From: a virus | IMG/VR virus record: IMGVR_UViG_3300030012_002028 | Span: 1 to 30,691 of that record | Strand: one strand, 5' to 3' | DNA: 30,691 nucleotides | Part shown: positions 17,063 through 24,163 of the stretch, one piece after another | How positions within the stretch are numbered: the first letter of the stretch is position 1 | Layout of the letters: the number at the start of each line of letters is the position of its first letter | Program-made: the position numbers and the translations under genes | The notes under the pieces: model-generated | Databases searched by the model: none | Told to the model about the DNA's origin: nothing | What the model saw: the letters and a program-made list of their open reading frames with translations, nothing else

Positions 17063-17893
17063 ATGGCAATTGTGACTTGGACTGGTACAACTAGCGCAGA
17101 TTGGAACACCGGCACAAACTGGTCAACTGGTTCAATTCCAGGGTCTTCTGACACCGTGATTTTCAACGGATCAAGCAAGACAATCAGCGGTACATCAATC
17201 CCGGCGGTCGCAGAAATCAAGATTCTTGATGGCTTCACCGGCTCATTTGGGGTCAAGGGTGGCAACCTTGATGTAGACGCTACCACTGTGTTTATCAAGT
17301 CGCCTACAGCTCCAGTTTTTATATCTGGCGACTTCACCACGGTCATCATCACTGACAACGACGGAACTGCGGATTCAATCAATATCGGTTCCAACTCGAA
17401 CATAACATCGTTGAGGTACTTGGGTGGGGCTGGCACAGTCACGCTAGAAGGTTCAACCCTGACAAACCTAGAAGTTATTGGAACGCCCAGAGGGATTGTC
17501 TCAATTCCATCTACAGGCCCAGCAGTAACTACAATCACTATTGACTCTGGACAAATAAACACTTCTGCAAATGTCACTACAGCCAACATCAGTGGTGGAG
17601 AAATAACAGTCAAGGGTTCTGCTAATCTGACCACTGCCAACATTCGTGGCAAGTCTGTCCTGTCGTTTGAATCTTCCGGCACACTGACTACTGCTAACGT
17701 ATTTGACAAGCCAAGTGTTTTGACCCTGGAAAACAATGTCTCTGCTGGGGCCACTTTGACTGATGTAAATCTCTACGACGGGACGCTAGATGACCGATCG
17801 GGTAGCGGGGCTACGACTTACACAAATGGTGTGAGCGTTCGTGGGCAAGGAATTGTCCGGGCTGATGTCAACAGAACTCTTGTGGTGACTTGA
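17063..17893 (+). CDS. Beta-solenoid tail spike/fibre protein
   Basis: A 276-residue protein composed of short Thr/Ser/Val/Ile strands, consistent with a right-handed beta-solenoid. It opens with 'WTGTTSADWNTGTNWSTG', a Trp-rich cap, then 'IPAVAEIKILDGFTGSFG' and repeated 'TTANI.G' rungs (residues 190-230). The last half of the protein at 17895 is homologous, including the 'L.GFTG..G' motif. Likely a trimeric adhesin or depolymerase-like spike; no catalytic residues were identified. Confidence 0.75.
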   Translation: MAIVTWTGTTSADWNTGTNWSTGSIPGSSDTVIFNGSSKTISGTSIPAVAEIKILDGFTGSFGVKGGNLDVDATTVFIKSPTAPVFISGDFTTVIITDNDGTADSINIGSNSNITSLRYLGGAGTVTLEGSTLTNLEVIGTPRGIVSIPSTGPAVTTITIDSGQINTSANVTTANISGGEITVKGSANLTTANIRGKSVLSFESSGTLTTANVFDKPSVLTLENNVSAGATLTDVNLYDGTLDDRSGSGATTYTNGVSVRGQGIVRADVNRTLVVT

Positions 17894-17894
17894 T

Positions 17895-19454
17895 ATGCCT
17901 TTGTGGACACCCAACGATCTTCCTAGCGGACATCTTTCTGGCTGGTATAAGGCTGACATAATCAAAGGGGTTGCTGATGGAGCAAACTTGAGTTCTTGGA
18001 GTGATTCTTCTGGCAATTCAAATACATTGACGCAAAGCACAGTTGCGGCACAACCAGCTTTCATTAAAAATGGCATCTACAACCGACCACTCGTAAGGTT
18101 TGACAAAGATGTGTTCCCCGGTGACAACTTGCTCGATGCTGATCTGGGTGGGGACTTTGAGCCAGGAACAGGCGACTTCTACATAGCGTTAGTTGCAAAG
18201 TTTACTTCTTCTGGAACTCAGTTCGTTATGACGAAGGCAACCAGTGGAACTAGGGGGCTGAACCTGTTCATCTCAGGGAGTAACTTGATATTCAGGCCAC
18301 AAACGCTTGGTATTACTACGAACAACATCAATCAAAGTTCTGTGGTTGATAGTGAATTTCATACCATTGTTTGCCGCAGAGTTACCGGTGTTCTTGGTTC
18401 TGCGTTTGATGGTTTAGCATTTACGACAGATGACGGATCAAAGATCAATAACGGTGATCTTGATAATGATGCAAACTTCAACATTGGTTCAACTTCTACT
18501 CAGGGACTAGATACTGACATGGATCTGGCAGAGGCTTTGATTGCTGTTGGCACATTGACTGATGCCGACATGCAACGAATCACTGGTTATCTGGCTCATA
18601 AATACGACTTGACAGCAAACCTACCCAGTGACCACCCCTACAAATCCTTACCACCAACAGTTAGCATCCCAACCGTTACATGGATTGGTGGCGGTAATCA
18701 GGCTGATATAACTGATCCAGATAACTGGAGTGATGGCCTTGAGCCAAACGCAAACAAGCGATGTCTGATTGCAGACCGTTCGGACTCAATTACATTTGGC
18801 AACCTAGTGTGCAAAGAATTGTGCGTGTTAGAAGGTTTTACCGGCAACATCGGCACTACATCTAGTGCGTTGAATGTGACGGCAGATAATGTGATTATCA
18901 AAGCACCACTGGCCCAGACCTATCTTGACTTGGATGTGGATGACACTACATATTTGGAAAACGCTGGACTCGGTTGCAAACTGGAAGGTGACTCCCTCAA
19001 CCTTCATTACAGCTCGCCAACAAAAGCAACGCTTGAGATGGACAGTCTGTCACGAGTGACTGTGGAAGGTGCTGGCAGGCTTGCGACTCTCCATCTTGAC
19101 AAGGGCTTGCAAATAAATGTTGGCCCATACGGATCAGTCAAGATCAATGGTGATGTGACAACCGTGAATGTCAGTGGGGGCAAGGTGTTCTGTGGAGATC
19201 ACGTTGTCAACACGATCAACCTGAACGGCGGTCATGTGGCATATGGGGGCAGCGATCTCACCACCCTGAATATTTACGCTGGCGAGTTTGACTTGGGGGG
19301 GAATGAAAATACTCAGGTCGATATCACGAACCTGAACCTGTATGGGGGCTTCGTTGATTTGCAAAACGCGATCTCTGCGGCAGAAGTCACAAGCCTCAAG
19401 ACTTTTGGAAATGGGCGGATCAGGCTTCCCCTTGGGACAACCACGGTAAGTTGA
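17895..19454 (+). CDS. Chimeric adhesin: LamG-like lectin plus beta-solenoid
   Basis: A 519-residue protein made of two modules also present in its neighbours. Residues 1-255 are a lectin-like jellyroll: 'GWYKADIIKGVADGANLSSW', 'FHTIVCRRVTG', 'RITGYLAHKYDLTANLPSDH'. The same closing signature is in the 921-residue protein. Residues 262-519 are a solenoid with the Trp cap 'WIGGGNQADITDPDNWSDG', then 'LCVLEGFTGNIGTTSSALNV' and rungs such as 'TTVNVSGGKV', 'NTINLNGGHV' and 'TTLNIYAGEF'. It is the last structural gene before the terminators, the usual place for a receptor-binding protein. Confidence 0.77.
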   Translation: MPLWTPNDLPSGHLSGWYKADIIKGVADGANLSSWSDSSGNSNTLTQSTVAAQPAFIKNGIYNRPLVRFDKDVFPGDNLLDADLGGDFEPGTGDFYIALVAKFTSSGTQFVMTKATSGTRGLNLFISGSNLIFRPQTLGITTNNINQSSVVDSEFHTIVCRRVTGVLGSAFDGLAFTTDDGSKINNGDLDNDANFNIGSTSTQGLDTDMDLAEALIAVGTLTDADMQRITGYLAHKYDLTANLPSDHPYKSLPPTVSIPTVTWIGGGNQADITDPDNWSDGLEPNANKRCLIADRSDSITFGNLVCKELCVLEGFTGNIGTTSSALNVTADNVIIKAPLAQTYLDLDVDDTTYLENAGLGCKLEGDSLNLHYSSPTKATLEMDSLSRVTVEGAGRLATLHLDKGLQINVGPYGSVKINGDVTTVNVSGGKVFCGDHVVNTINLNGGHVAYGGSDLTTLNIYAGEFDLGGNENTQVDITNLNLYGGFVDLQNAISAAEVTSLKTFGNGRIRLPLGTTTVS

Positions 19455-19505
19455 TTCAAGCCGATTACCTAAATATCCGATAGAATGGTATTAAGGAGAC
19501 TCACT

Positions 19506-19628
19506 ATGAACCTGATTAAGAAAATCCTTGCCATCTTCTCGCTTTCCCGCAAGTCCTGTCCTTGCAAAGTCCCGCTGGTTCGCTTGGGTCAGGGAGATTA
19601 TCAAAAAGATTATTGTTGCCAGGGTTGA
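19506..19628 (+). CDS. 40-residue Cys-containing small protein
   Basis: A short ORF with the strongest ribosome site of the region, TTAAGGAG at 19491-19498, 7 bases before ATG. The N-terminus is a short amphipathic or membrane-seeking stretch ('NLIKKILAIFSL'), followed by 'SCPCK' and ending 'DYCCQG'. The four Cys echo the small protein at 16682. It sits alone between the adhesins and the terminators. Function unknown; a lysis or host-takeover peptide is possible but unsupported. Confidence 0.6.
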   Translation: MNLIKKILAIFSLSRKSCPCKVPLVRLGQGDYQKDYCCQG

Positions 19629-19660
19629 ACACAATCCACCCACCCTGTACCATCTCGCGT

Positions 19661-19718
19661 GACCCTCCCTCCGCGACACTCTTGGATCGGCAAAATCGGA
19701 TGAGTGTCGGGGTCTTTT
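19661..19718 (+). terminator. Extended stem-loop followed by T tract
   Basis: CGACACTC (19674-19681) pairs with GAGTGTCG (19702-19709). The outer GACCC (19661-19665) can pair with GGGTC (19710-19714) across an 8-base bulge, and TTTT follows. The loop is long (20 bases), so this may be a weaker first terminator or an mRNA 3'-end structure. Confidence 0.55.
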
Positions 19719-19756
19719 CAGTAGGCTTTTTGTGTTTGGCCTACATCCTTTCTGGG

Positions 19757-19790
19757 CCGCTCGGTTGTTCTGCATCCGGGCGGTTTTTTT
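19757..19790 (+). terminator. Strong rho-independent terminator of the late operon
   Basis: CCGCTCGG (19757-19764) pairs with CCGGGCGG (19776-19783), 8 bp with one G-T wobble and an 11-base loop, followed at once by seven T (19784-19790). A further dyad, GTAGGC/GCCTAC (19721-19744), lies just before it. This closes the structural gene block. Confidence 0.88.
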
Positions 19791-19793
19791 ATT

Positions 19794-20144
19794 ATGAAAA
19801 CTGATCCTCAAAAACAATTAGCCAAGACCGTGTTCTTCTTCCTCCAGTTCAGCAGACAGCCAGAACTTGCGATGCAGACGCGGGCTGATGATGTGGCGGA
19901 AGTATTGTCAACATGGGCAATGCAACTGCCTGACATCTATAAGTTTCTATTGATGATGCACCAAGCCTGTGACAAGGCGATGGACAAGTATCCAGACACA
20001 CCACCTAACCAACTGCCTGTCGTGTTCACGCTTGACCAACTGCACAAAGCACTGGTTGAAGCCATGCCGCTTGAGAAAGTAGATAACCTGCTTACCCTGC
20101 TCAACGCAGCAAATAGGAATATGAACAAGGCAGATGACACATAA
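19794..20144 (+). CDS. Hypothetical helical protein, first gene after terminator
   Basis: A 116-residue, mostly helical protein ('QPELAMQTRADDVAEVLSTW', 'LLMMHQACDKAMDKYPDTPP', 'LEKVDNLLTLLNAANRN'). Not recognised. The ATG lies only three bases after the terminator's T tract and has no ribosome site other than the hairpin itself. It may be read by leak-through or from a promoter inside the hairpin region; ATG 19872 is a shorter alternative, also without a good site. It opens the recombination operon. Confidence 0.6.
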   Translation: MKTDPQKQLAKTVFFFLQFSRQPELAMQTRADDVAEVLSTWAMQLPDIYKFLLMMHQACDKAMDKYPDTPPNQLPVVFTLDQLHKALVEAMPLEKVDNLLTLLNAANRNMNKADDT

Positions 20145-20346
20145 TGTCAGTGTAGGTTTTTTTTACATCACAGACTCGCATGAATTTTGTTACACCATCC
20201 GTGCAATCGGCTGGTACTGGTGGATTGCAGAAGATTCAAGCCTGCCGGAAACTGATCCGATAGGACCGTTTGAATCATTCAATGATGCACAAGGAGATGC
20301 GAATGAAAAGTGTGATGGGTTTGAAATGTGGCGGACCATTTGTTGA
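20134..20346 (+). CDS. Small hypothetical protein
   Basis: A 70-residue protein with an aromatic beta-type core ('FCYTIRAIGWYWWIAEDS') and 'GPFESFNDAQGDANEKCDGF', the layout of small phage 'query-prefix' proteins that begin near DNA-metabolism genes. It overlaps the previous gene by 11 bases and shares its 3' end with the start of the exonuclease gene. Function unknown. Confidence 0.6.
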   Translation: MTHNVSVGFFYITDSHEFCYTIRAIGWYWWIAEDSSLPETDPIGPFESFNDAQGDANEKCDGFEMWRTIC

Positions 20347-21211
20347 AGAGGATGATGAATATCATTCCTACTGCAAGTCAGGTCAGGTCATTGCCAGTAG
20401 TGCGTTTAAGGTTTTCCGTGGCTCGCCTGCTGACTACAAAGCAAGATTCATTGACAAGATTGACCAGCAGACTGAATCGCCAGCAATGGCACTTGGCAAG
20501 ATGGCTCACTGTCTGATTCTTGAAGGCCGTGGTGCGTTTGATGATCGGTATGAGGTCGCAACGCCTGAGCTGCAAGAAGAAGTTGGTTTGGTCAATCCAA
20601 AGACCGGCAAGCCTTGGGGTGAATCTACTGCTGCTTATCAAAAGGCAATTGCAAACTTCCGTCAAAAGTCTGGCGGGCGTGAACTTTGCTCGATGGAGCA
20701 GTGGGGTCTTATCTCAAACATGCACCATGCCGTGTTTGAAAATGAAATTGCTGCACAGATGCTAGGTCAAGAGGGTATGCCGGAAGCAGTCTTTCGCTAT
20801 CCATCTGACCAACTTGGTATCACACTCCAGTGCAAGGCAGACAAACTGCTGCTGGATGGTGAAGGCAAAATCTGTGGGTTTATTGATTTGAAAACTTGCG
20901 AGTGTCTCCATGAGTTCAAACGCCGGGCAAGGATCTTCCAGTACCCCCAGCAGATGTGCTTCTACCGGGAGACAATCACCCGTGTTGGAAAAACTGGACT
21001 TTCCACCTTGGAAATGTCGAAGAACTTTGATGTGCATCTCATTGCTGTTGAAAAGCGTGTTCCGCACAAGGTAGGAGTGTGGGCGTTTAGCAGTGAGTTG
21101 CTTGATGAGATGGAAGAAACACTGCGAGCAGAACTGATTAGTTTTGCAAGATGCTTCCACTCAAACGAATGGCCTACCGGGTTTGAAGGAGTTCAAGAAT
21201 GGGACTGGTAA
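20303..21211 (+). CDS. PD-(D/E)XK exonuclease, RecE/DUF3799-like
   Basis: A 302-residue probable 5'-3' exonuclease supplying single strands for annealing. 'SSAFKVFRGSPADYKARFID' and 'TESPAMALGKMAHCLILEG' match the N-terminal part of the RecE/DUF3799 nuclease family, with His in 'MAHCLIL'. The catalytic core is 'ITLQCKADKLLL' followed by 'GFIDLKTCEC' (D-x-K). The ATG at 20303 is chosen because AAGGAG at 20291-20296 is 6 bases upstream; the frame is open to 20270. It is followed directly by annealing and SSB-like genes, forming a lambda-Red-type module. Confidence 0.85.
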   Translation: MKSVMGLKCGGPFVEEDDEYHSYCKSGQVIASSAFKVFRGSPADYKARFIDKIDQQTESPAMALGKMAHCLILEGRGAFDDRYEVATPELQEEVGLVNPKTGKPWGESTAAYQKAIANFRQKSGGRELCSMEQWGLISNMHHAVFENEIAAQMLGQEGMPEAVFRYPSDQLGITLQCKADKLLLDGEGKICGFIDLKTCECLHEFKRRARIFQYPQQMCFYRETITRVGKTGLSTLEMSKNFDVHLIAVEKRVPHKVGVWAFSSELLDEMEETLRAELISFARCFHSNEWPTGFEGVQEWDW

Positions 21212-21600
21212 AAGCAGAAACCATAAACTTGAAGGGCCAATCCTATGAATTGGTCAAATCAAGAGTGAAACGATTGCATACGCAATTTCCAGGGTCATCA
21301 ATCCAAACGGAAGTGATTGATAGCAAATACAATGAAGCCGGTTATCTGGCGAGTGTTGTTGTGCAGGCTACGATCACGGTCAGGCTTGAAGGCAATGAGA
21401 TACAAGTTGCACAAGGCATGTCGATGTCGGAGAGAAGTAGAGGCGGACAAATTGGCTTCCTAGAGAAGTGTGAAACCGCAGCAATTGGTAGGGCTTTAGC
21501 AAGCCTTGGGTTTATCTCAGACGGTACTGGATTCGCCAGTGGTGATGAGATGCAAAAGTTAGAAGCGCACGAAACTCGTGAGCAGAAGAAGGACTGGTAA
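21199..21600 (+). CDS. Single-strand annealing protein, Rad52/ERF-like
   Basis: A 133-residue protein with 'GFLEKCETAAIGRALASLGF' and 'FASGDEMQKLE', the signature of phage annealing proteins in which a cognate 'KTETSAIGRALA..G' helix precedes 'ASADE'. It partners with the upstream exonuclease and downstream SSB-like protein. An AAGGAG ribosome site lies 7 bases before ATG inside the exonuclease gene. The protein is short, so it may be a minimal core. Confidence 0.75.
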   Translation: MGLVKAETINLKGQSYELVKSRVKRLHTQFPGSSIQTEVIDSKYNEAGYLASVVVQATITVRLEGNEIQVAQGMSMSERSRGGQIGFLEKCETAAIGRALASLGFISDGTGFASGDEMQKLEAHETREQKKDW

Positions 21601-21956
21601 TGAACGACAATCAACAGTTTCAAGAAGTTGCTAAAGGTGGCTTGTTTATCAACAAGAGTAAACAGCCCGGATCAAATCAACCGGATTTCACGGGAAAGGT
21701 GACGTTACAAGATGGAACAGAACAAAGAATCAGTGGATGGAACGCAGTCGGGCAAAACTCTGGCCCGTACATCAACATCAAACTCTCTCAACAATCAGGC
21801 AGTACGAATGCAGGAAGCAAGCCCGCTGCTCAAGGCGATTCCATCTTCCCAACTAATCCAACTAATGAGCCAAGTGCATCCTTTGGGCAGCAGGTACAAC
21901 AGCAGCCAAACCAGCAGCAGTTGATGAGTCAGGGTCAGGATGAGATTCCATTTTGA
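21600..21956 (+). CDS. Single-stranded DNA-binding-like protein
   Basis: A 118-residue protein with an N-terminal beta domain ('GGLFINKSKQPGSNQPDFTG', 'ISGWNAVGQNSGPYINIKLS') like small phage SSB/DUF736-type folds, a Gln/Asn/Pro-rich linker (residues 85-110) and the terminal acidic tip 'QDEIPF'. That tip is the conserved partner-binding end of SSB proteins. The TAATG junction couples it to the annealing protein. Confidence 0.8.
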   Translation: MNDNQQFQEVAKGGLFINKSKQPGSNQPDFTGKVTLQDGTEQRISGWNAVGQNSGPYINIKLSQQSGSTNAGSKPAAQGDSIFPTNPTNEPSASFGQQVQQQPNQQQLMSQGQDEIPF

Positions 21957-22942
21957 CCCAAGCACAGGAGACAGTTGATTGTGTTAATCATCTATCCCTA
22001 TGTGCAGGAATCGCGGGCGTTGATCTCGGATTGCGTAAAGTGGTCCGAGGTCTGCGCACCGTGGCTATGGTGGAGAGGGAAGCCTTCTGCATCTCGCAGT
22101 TGGTGTCAAAGATGGAAACGGGTGAATTGGATTCGTGTCCTATCTACGCGGACCTACTCAGATTCCCTTGGCAAAAGTATTCAGGACTCGTGGACATCCT
22201 CTCTGCGGGATTCCCGTGCCAGCCATTTTCAAATGCAGGTCTACGTGAATCGACCGAGGATGAGCGACACCTCTGGCCCCACATCAAAACAGGGATCTCT
22301 ATTCTCGGATGCCCAGTCTGCTTCTTCGAGAACGTCGATGGAATCGCTTCCGCAAAGTCACCCGGATACCACTCAGTTCTCCACCATGTCCTCAGCGACT
22401 TGGAAGCAATGGGTTACAGAGCAACGGCAGGACAGTTCTCAGCGCAGGAAGTCGGCGCACCCCATCTCAGAAAGCGTTGGTTCATTCTTGGCTTGGCCCA
22501 CCCCAACTCCGATTCACGCAATCAGGGGGAATCACGACGAGCCAGTGGAGAAGTACCAGCAACGGGTCAGGGATTACGAAGAGGGCAGGGCGAAGGGCAA
22601 GCCGGGGAAAAGTCTTGGGGTTGCAGTGAACTGGCCTACGGCGAGTGCAAGGGACTGGAAGGATTCAGCCGGGATGAGTACGACTCGCTCGGATCGTCCG
22701 GGCCAAGCACGCAAAGCGGACCAGTTGCCGAGAGCGGTATTCAACGATGGCCCACAAGACCGGGACACAAACAACACGAGTGGGAGCCGCCAAGAGCAAT
22801 TGAACCCGGATTGGGTAGACATCCTGATGGGATTCCAGATCGGGTGGACAGACTTAGAGCCTTGGGGAACGCAGTAGTACCTCAAGTCGCAGCAAAAGCA
22901 TTCAGTGTGTTGTTCAGTCGTTTGAACACGCCAATTCTATAA
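21953..22942 (+). CDS. C5 cytosine-specific DNA methyltransferase
   Basis: A 329-residue Dcm-type enzyme transferring methyl from SAM to cytosine C5. Motif I is 'LSLCAGIAGVDLGL' (residues 13-26), motif IV 'GFPCQPFSNAG' with the catalytic Cys near residue 88, motif VI 'FFENVDG', motif VIII 'AQEVGAPHLRKRWFILG', and motifs IX/X 'RLRALGNAVVPQVA' near the end. The target-recognition region between VIII and IX (about residues 185-285) is Gly/Arg/Ser-rich and unusual. It starts at TTG 21953 with GGATGAG upstream, overlapping the SSB stop. A second frame across its 3' half also looks protein-like. Confidence 0.92.
   Translation: MTQAQETVDCVNHLSLCAGIAGVDLGLRKVVRGLRTVAMVEREAFCISQLVSKMETGELDSCPIYADLLRFPWQKYSGLVDILSAGFPCQPFSNAGLRESTEDERHLWPHIKTGISILGCPVCFFENVDGIASAKSPGYHSVLHHVLSDLEAMGYRATAGQFSAQEVGAPHLRKRWFILGLAHPNSDSRNQGESRRASGEVPATGQGLRRGQGEGQAGEKSWGCSELAYGECKGLEGFSRDEYDSLGSSGPSTQSGPVAESGIQRWPTRPGHKQHEWEPPRAIEPGLGRHPDGIPDRVDRLRALGNAVVPQVAAKAFSVLFSRLNTPIL
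22482..22877 (+). other. Overprinted +1 frame with methyltransferase-type C-terminal motifs
   Basis: Within the methyltransferase gene, the +1 frame is open from 21975 to the TAG at 22875. From about 22482 it reads 'LAWPTPTP' (22494 on), 'KYQQRVRDYEEGRAKGKPGK', 'NWPTASARDWK' (from 22632) and 'QLNPDWVDILMGFQIGWTDL' near 22797-22856. Repeated 'WPTPTA.D' and 'LNP.WVE.LMGFP.GWT' are the C-terminal hallmarks of another set of phage Dcm-like proteins. No good start lies inside; translation would need a +1 shift from the methyltransferase or an internal ATG such as 22386. Confidence 0.5.
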
Positions 22943-22963
22943 CTACCAAAGGAAAGGAATCCG

Positions 22964-23704
22964 ATGAGTGAAACGAAAGAGCGTAAAAGCAGAGTGCCTT
23001 GGGTCAAGTTCTACCCAGATGACTACATCGGCGGGACAAACTTTCTACCGCTTGAAGCAAGGGGGGCGTTCTGGCAACTCTGTGCTTTGCAGGCCGCAGG
23101 TCACAAGCTGCCAAACAACTTCGATCAACTTTGTATCGCATGTCCAGGGTTAAACAACTCGATTTGGAGTTTGATCCGCGACAAGTTTGAAGTGATGGAA
23201 GATGAATCTGGCGAGCAATACTTAGCCAACCCACGCATGTCAGACGAACGTGAAAAGGCTGAGAAAGAAGCACGGAACAATCGAGAAGCAGTCAGAAAGA
23301 GTCGTGCAAAGTCTCAAAAAAGTAAGGGTGACGTAATGGTTACGAAACCGGCCCAGAACCAGAACCAGAACCAGAACCAAATCCAGAACCAAAACCCTCT
23401 CCCCCCTGAGTCCCCCCAAGGGGACGAGAGTGAGGGGGTTCTTTCTCAGCAAGGTGTAAAACCGTCTGAGATCCTCTCTGAGTGGCTTGAATACTTTAGG
23501 AATGCTGGCGGTCGTTATAAGATCGGGAAAGCGTCAGAAGAGAAACTAGGTCGGTTACTGGGCAAGATGAACCCAGACGATGTGCAGCTCATGTTCTCAG
23601 CGTTGGAAGAAGAGCGAGTAGACAACTTGAACAAGGACAAAAGATGGGAACATCCGGTCGCAAGAATCATTGCAGAAGCAAGAACTTTCGCAGCCGCTCG
23701 GTAG
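22964..23704 (+). CDS. DUF1376/YdaU-like replication protein
   Basis: A 246-residue two-domain protein of the type that opens phage replication (replisome organiser/helicase loader-like). The N-terminal DUF1376 winged helix is 'WVKFYPDDYIGGTNFLPLEA' then 'GAFWQLCALQAAGHKLPNN'. A basic helix (residues 85-115) and an Asn/Gln linker coded by CCAGAA hexamers follow, and a C-terminal helical domain begins near 'PSEILSEWLEYFRNAGG'. The ribosome site AAAGGAAAGGA is strong. It is the only replication-initiation candidate in the window. Confidence 0.8.
   Translation: MSETKERKSRVPWVKFYPDDYIGGTNFLPLEARGAFWQLCALQAAGHKLPNNFDQLCIACPGLNNSIWSLIRDKFEVMEDESGEQYLANPRMSDEREKAEKEARNNREAVRKSRAKSQKSKGDVMVTKPAQNQNQNQNQIQNQNPLPPESPQGDESEGVLSQQGVKPSEILSEWLEYFRNAGGRYKIGKASEEKLGRLLGKMNPDDVQLMFSALEEERVDNLNKDKRWEHPVARIIAEARTFAAAR
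23353..23394 (+). repeat. CCAGAA hexamer repeat in DUF1376 linker
   Basis: Seven 6-bp units, five exactly CCAGAA and two variants (CCAAAT, CCAAAA), encode alternating Asn and Gln. It is an in-frame microsatellite that can vary in copy number without breaking the protein. Confidence 0.9.
23401..23438 (+). other. GC-rich hairpin inside coding sequence
   Basis: GTCCCC (23410-23415) pairs with GGGGAC (23420-23425) around CCAA, and an outer C5 (23401-23406) can pair with G5 (23434-23438). TTCTTTCT follows. It lies at the boundary between linker and C-terminal domain and could slow transcription or translation. Confidence 0.5.
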
Positions 23705-23721
23705 TCTGGGTTGCTTATGTG

Positions 23722-24009
23722 ATGAAACAAACTCATGCCACAAAAAAGCAGTTCAAGTTTTGGCGAAAAGACGGCTCTTTTGTGAGCGGTAAGCAACTTG
23801 AGACAAAATCACTTATGGTTCTGGGTGCGTATCACGCAGGAATTGAGAGAGATGCCCTGTGCTTTTTGTATCAACTAAGCCGAAGGGACTGGCAGAAGAT
23901 TGTTGATTGTTTCTACAAGCAACCGATAGATAAACAAGCGAAGGCTTGTATGACCGCAAGCAGGACGATTGCCAAATATGCCCAAAGATCCAGCAGACAA
24001 ATTGTTTGA
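23722..24009 (+). CDS. Hypothetical basic protein
   Basis: A 95-residue protein. 'QFKFWRKDGSFVSGKQLETK' looks like a small beta domain and is followed by helices ('DALCFLYQLSRRDWQKIVDC', 'ACMTASRTIAKYAQR'). Not recognised. ATG 23722 follows the DUF1376 stop by 17 bases; the ribosome site is weak. It overlaps the next gene, suggesting coupling. Confidence 0.55.
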   Translation: MKQTHATKKQFKFWRKDGSFVSGKQLETKSLMVLGAYHAGIERDALCFLYQLSRRDWQKIVDCFYKQPIDKQAKACMTASRTIAKYAQRSSRQIV

Positions 24010-24163
24010 AGATTTAGGGCAAAGGCTTCGCTGGTGGCACAACGAATGGTCGCTTACCCCATTTGAGATTATGGGTGTTATTTCACTGCTTCTTGCTTGG
24101 GTTCAAGAGGGGAACCTGGAACCGGATGATGAAGAAGAAATCATAGATCAGGACGATGAATGA
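23978..24163 (+). CDS. Small acidic-tailed hypothetical protein
   Basis: A 61-residue protein: a helical N-terminus, a hydrophobic helix 'EIMGVISLLLAWVQEG' and a strongly acidic end 'EPDDEEEIIDQDDE'. TTG 23969 is an alternative start. Not recognised. The hydrophobic helix could be a membrane segment or a packing helix. ATGA overlap with the next gene. Confidence 0.55.
   Translation: MPKDPADKLFEDLGQRLRWWHNEWSLTPFEIMGVISLLLAWVQEGNLEPDDEEEIIDQDDE

Noticed and set aside
17026-17754. 242-codon minus-strand ORF opposite the solenoid gene
   Set aside because: Mirror of a Thr/Ser/Val-rich gene, with Val/Pro/Leu-rich product and no ribosome site; the plus-strand protein has clear homology to its neighbour.
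19491-19817. Long ORFs on both strands across the terminator region (minus 108 codons, plus 80 codons at 19562)
   Set aside because: They run through two hairpin terminators and have no ribosome site or recognisable protein pattern; the 40-residue plus-strand ORF with strong ribosome site explains the region better.
23353-23394. CCAGAA repeats as a CRISPR or iteron array
   Set aside because: Six-base units without spacers, in frame in a coding sequence and encoding an Asn/Gln linker.
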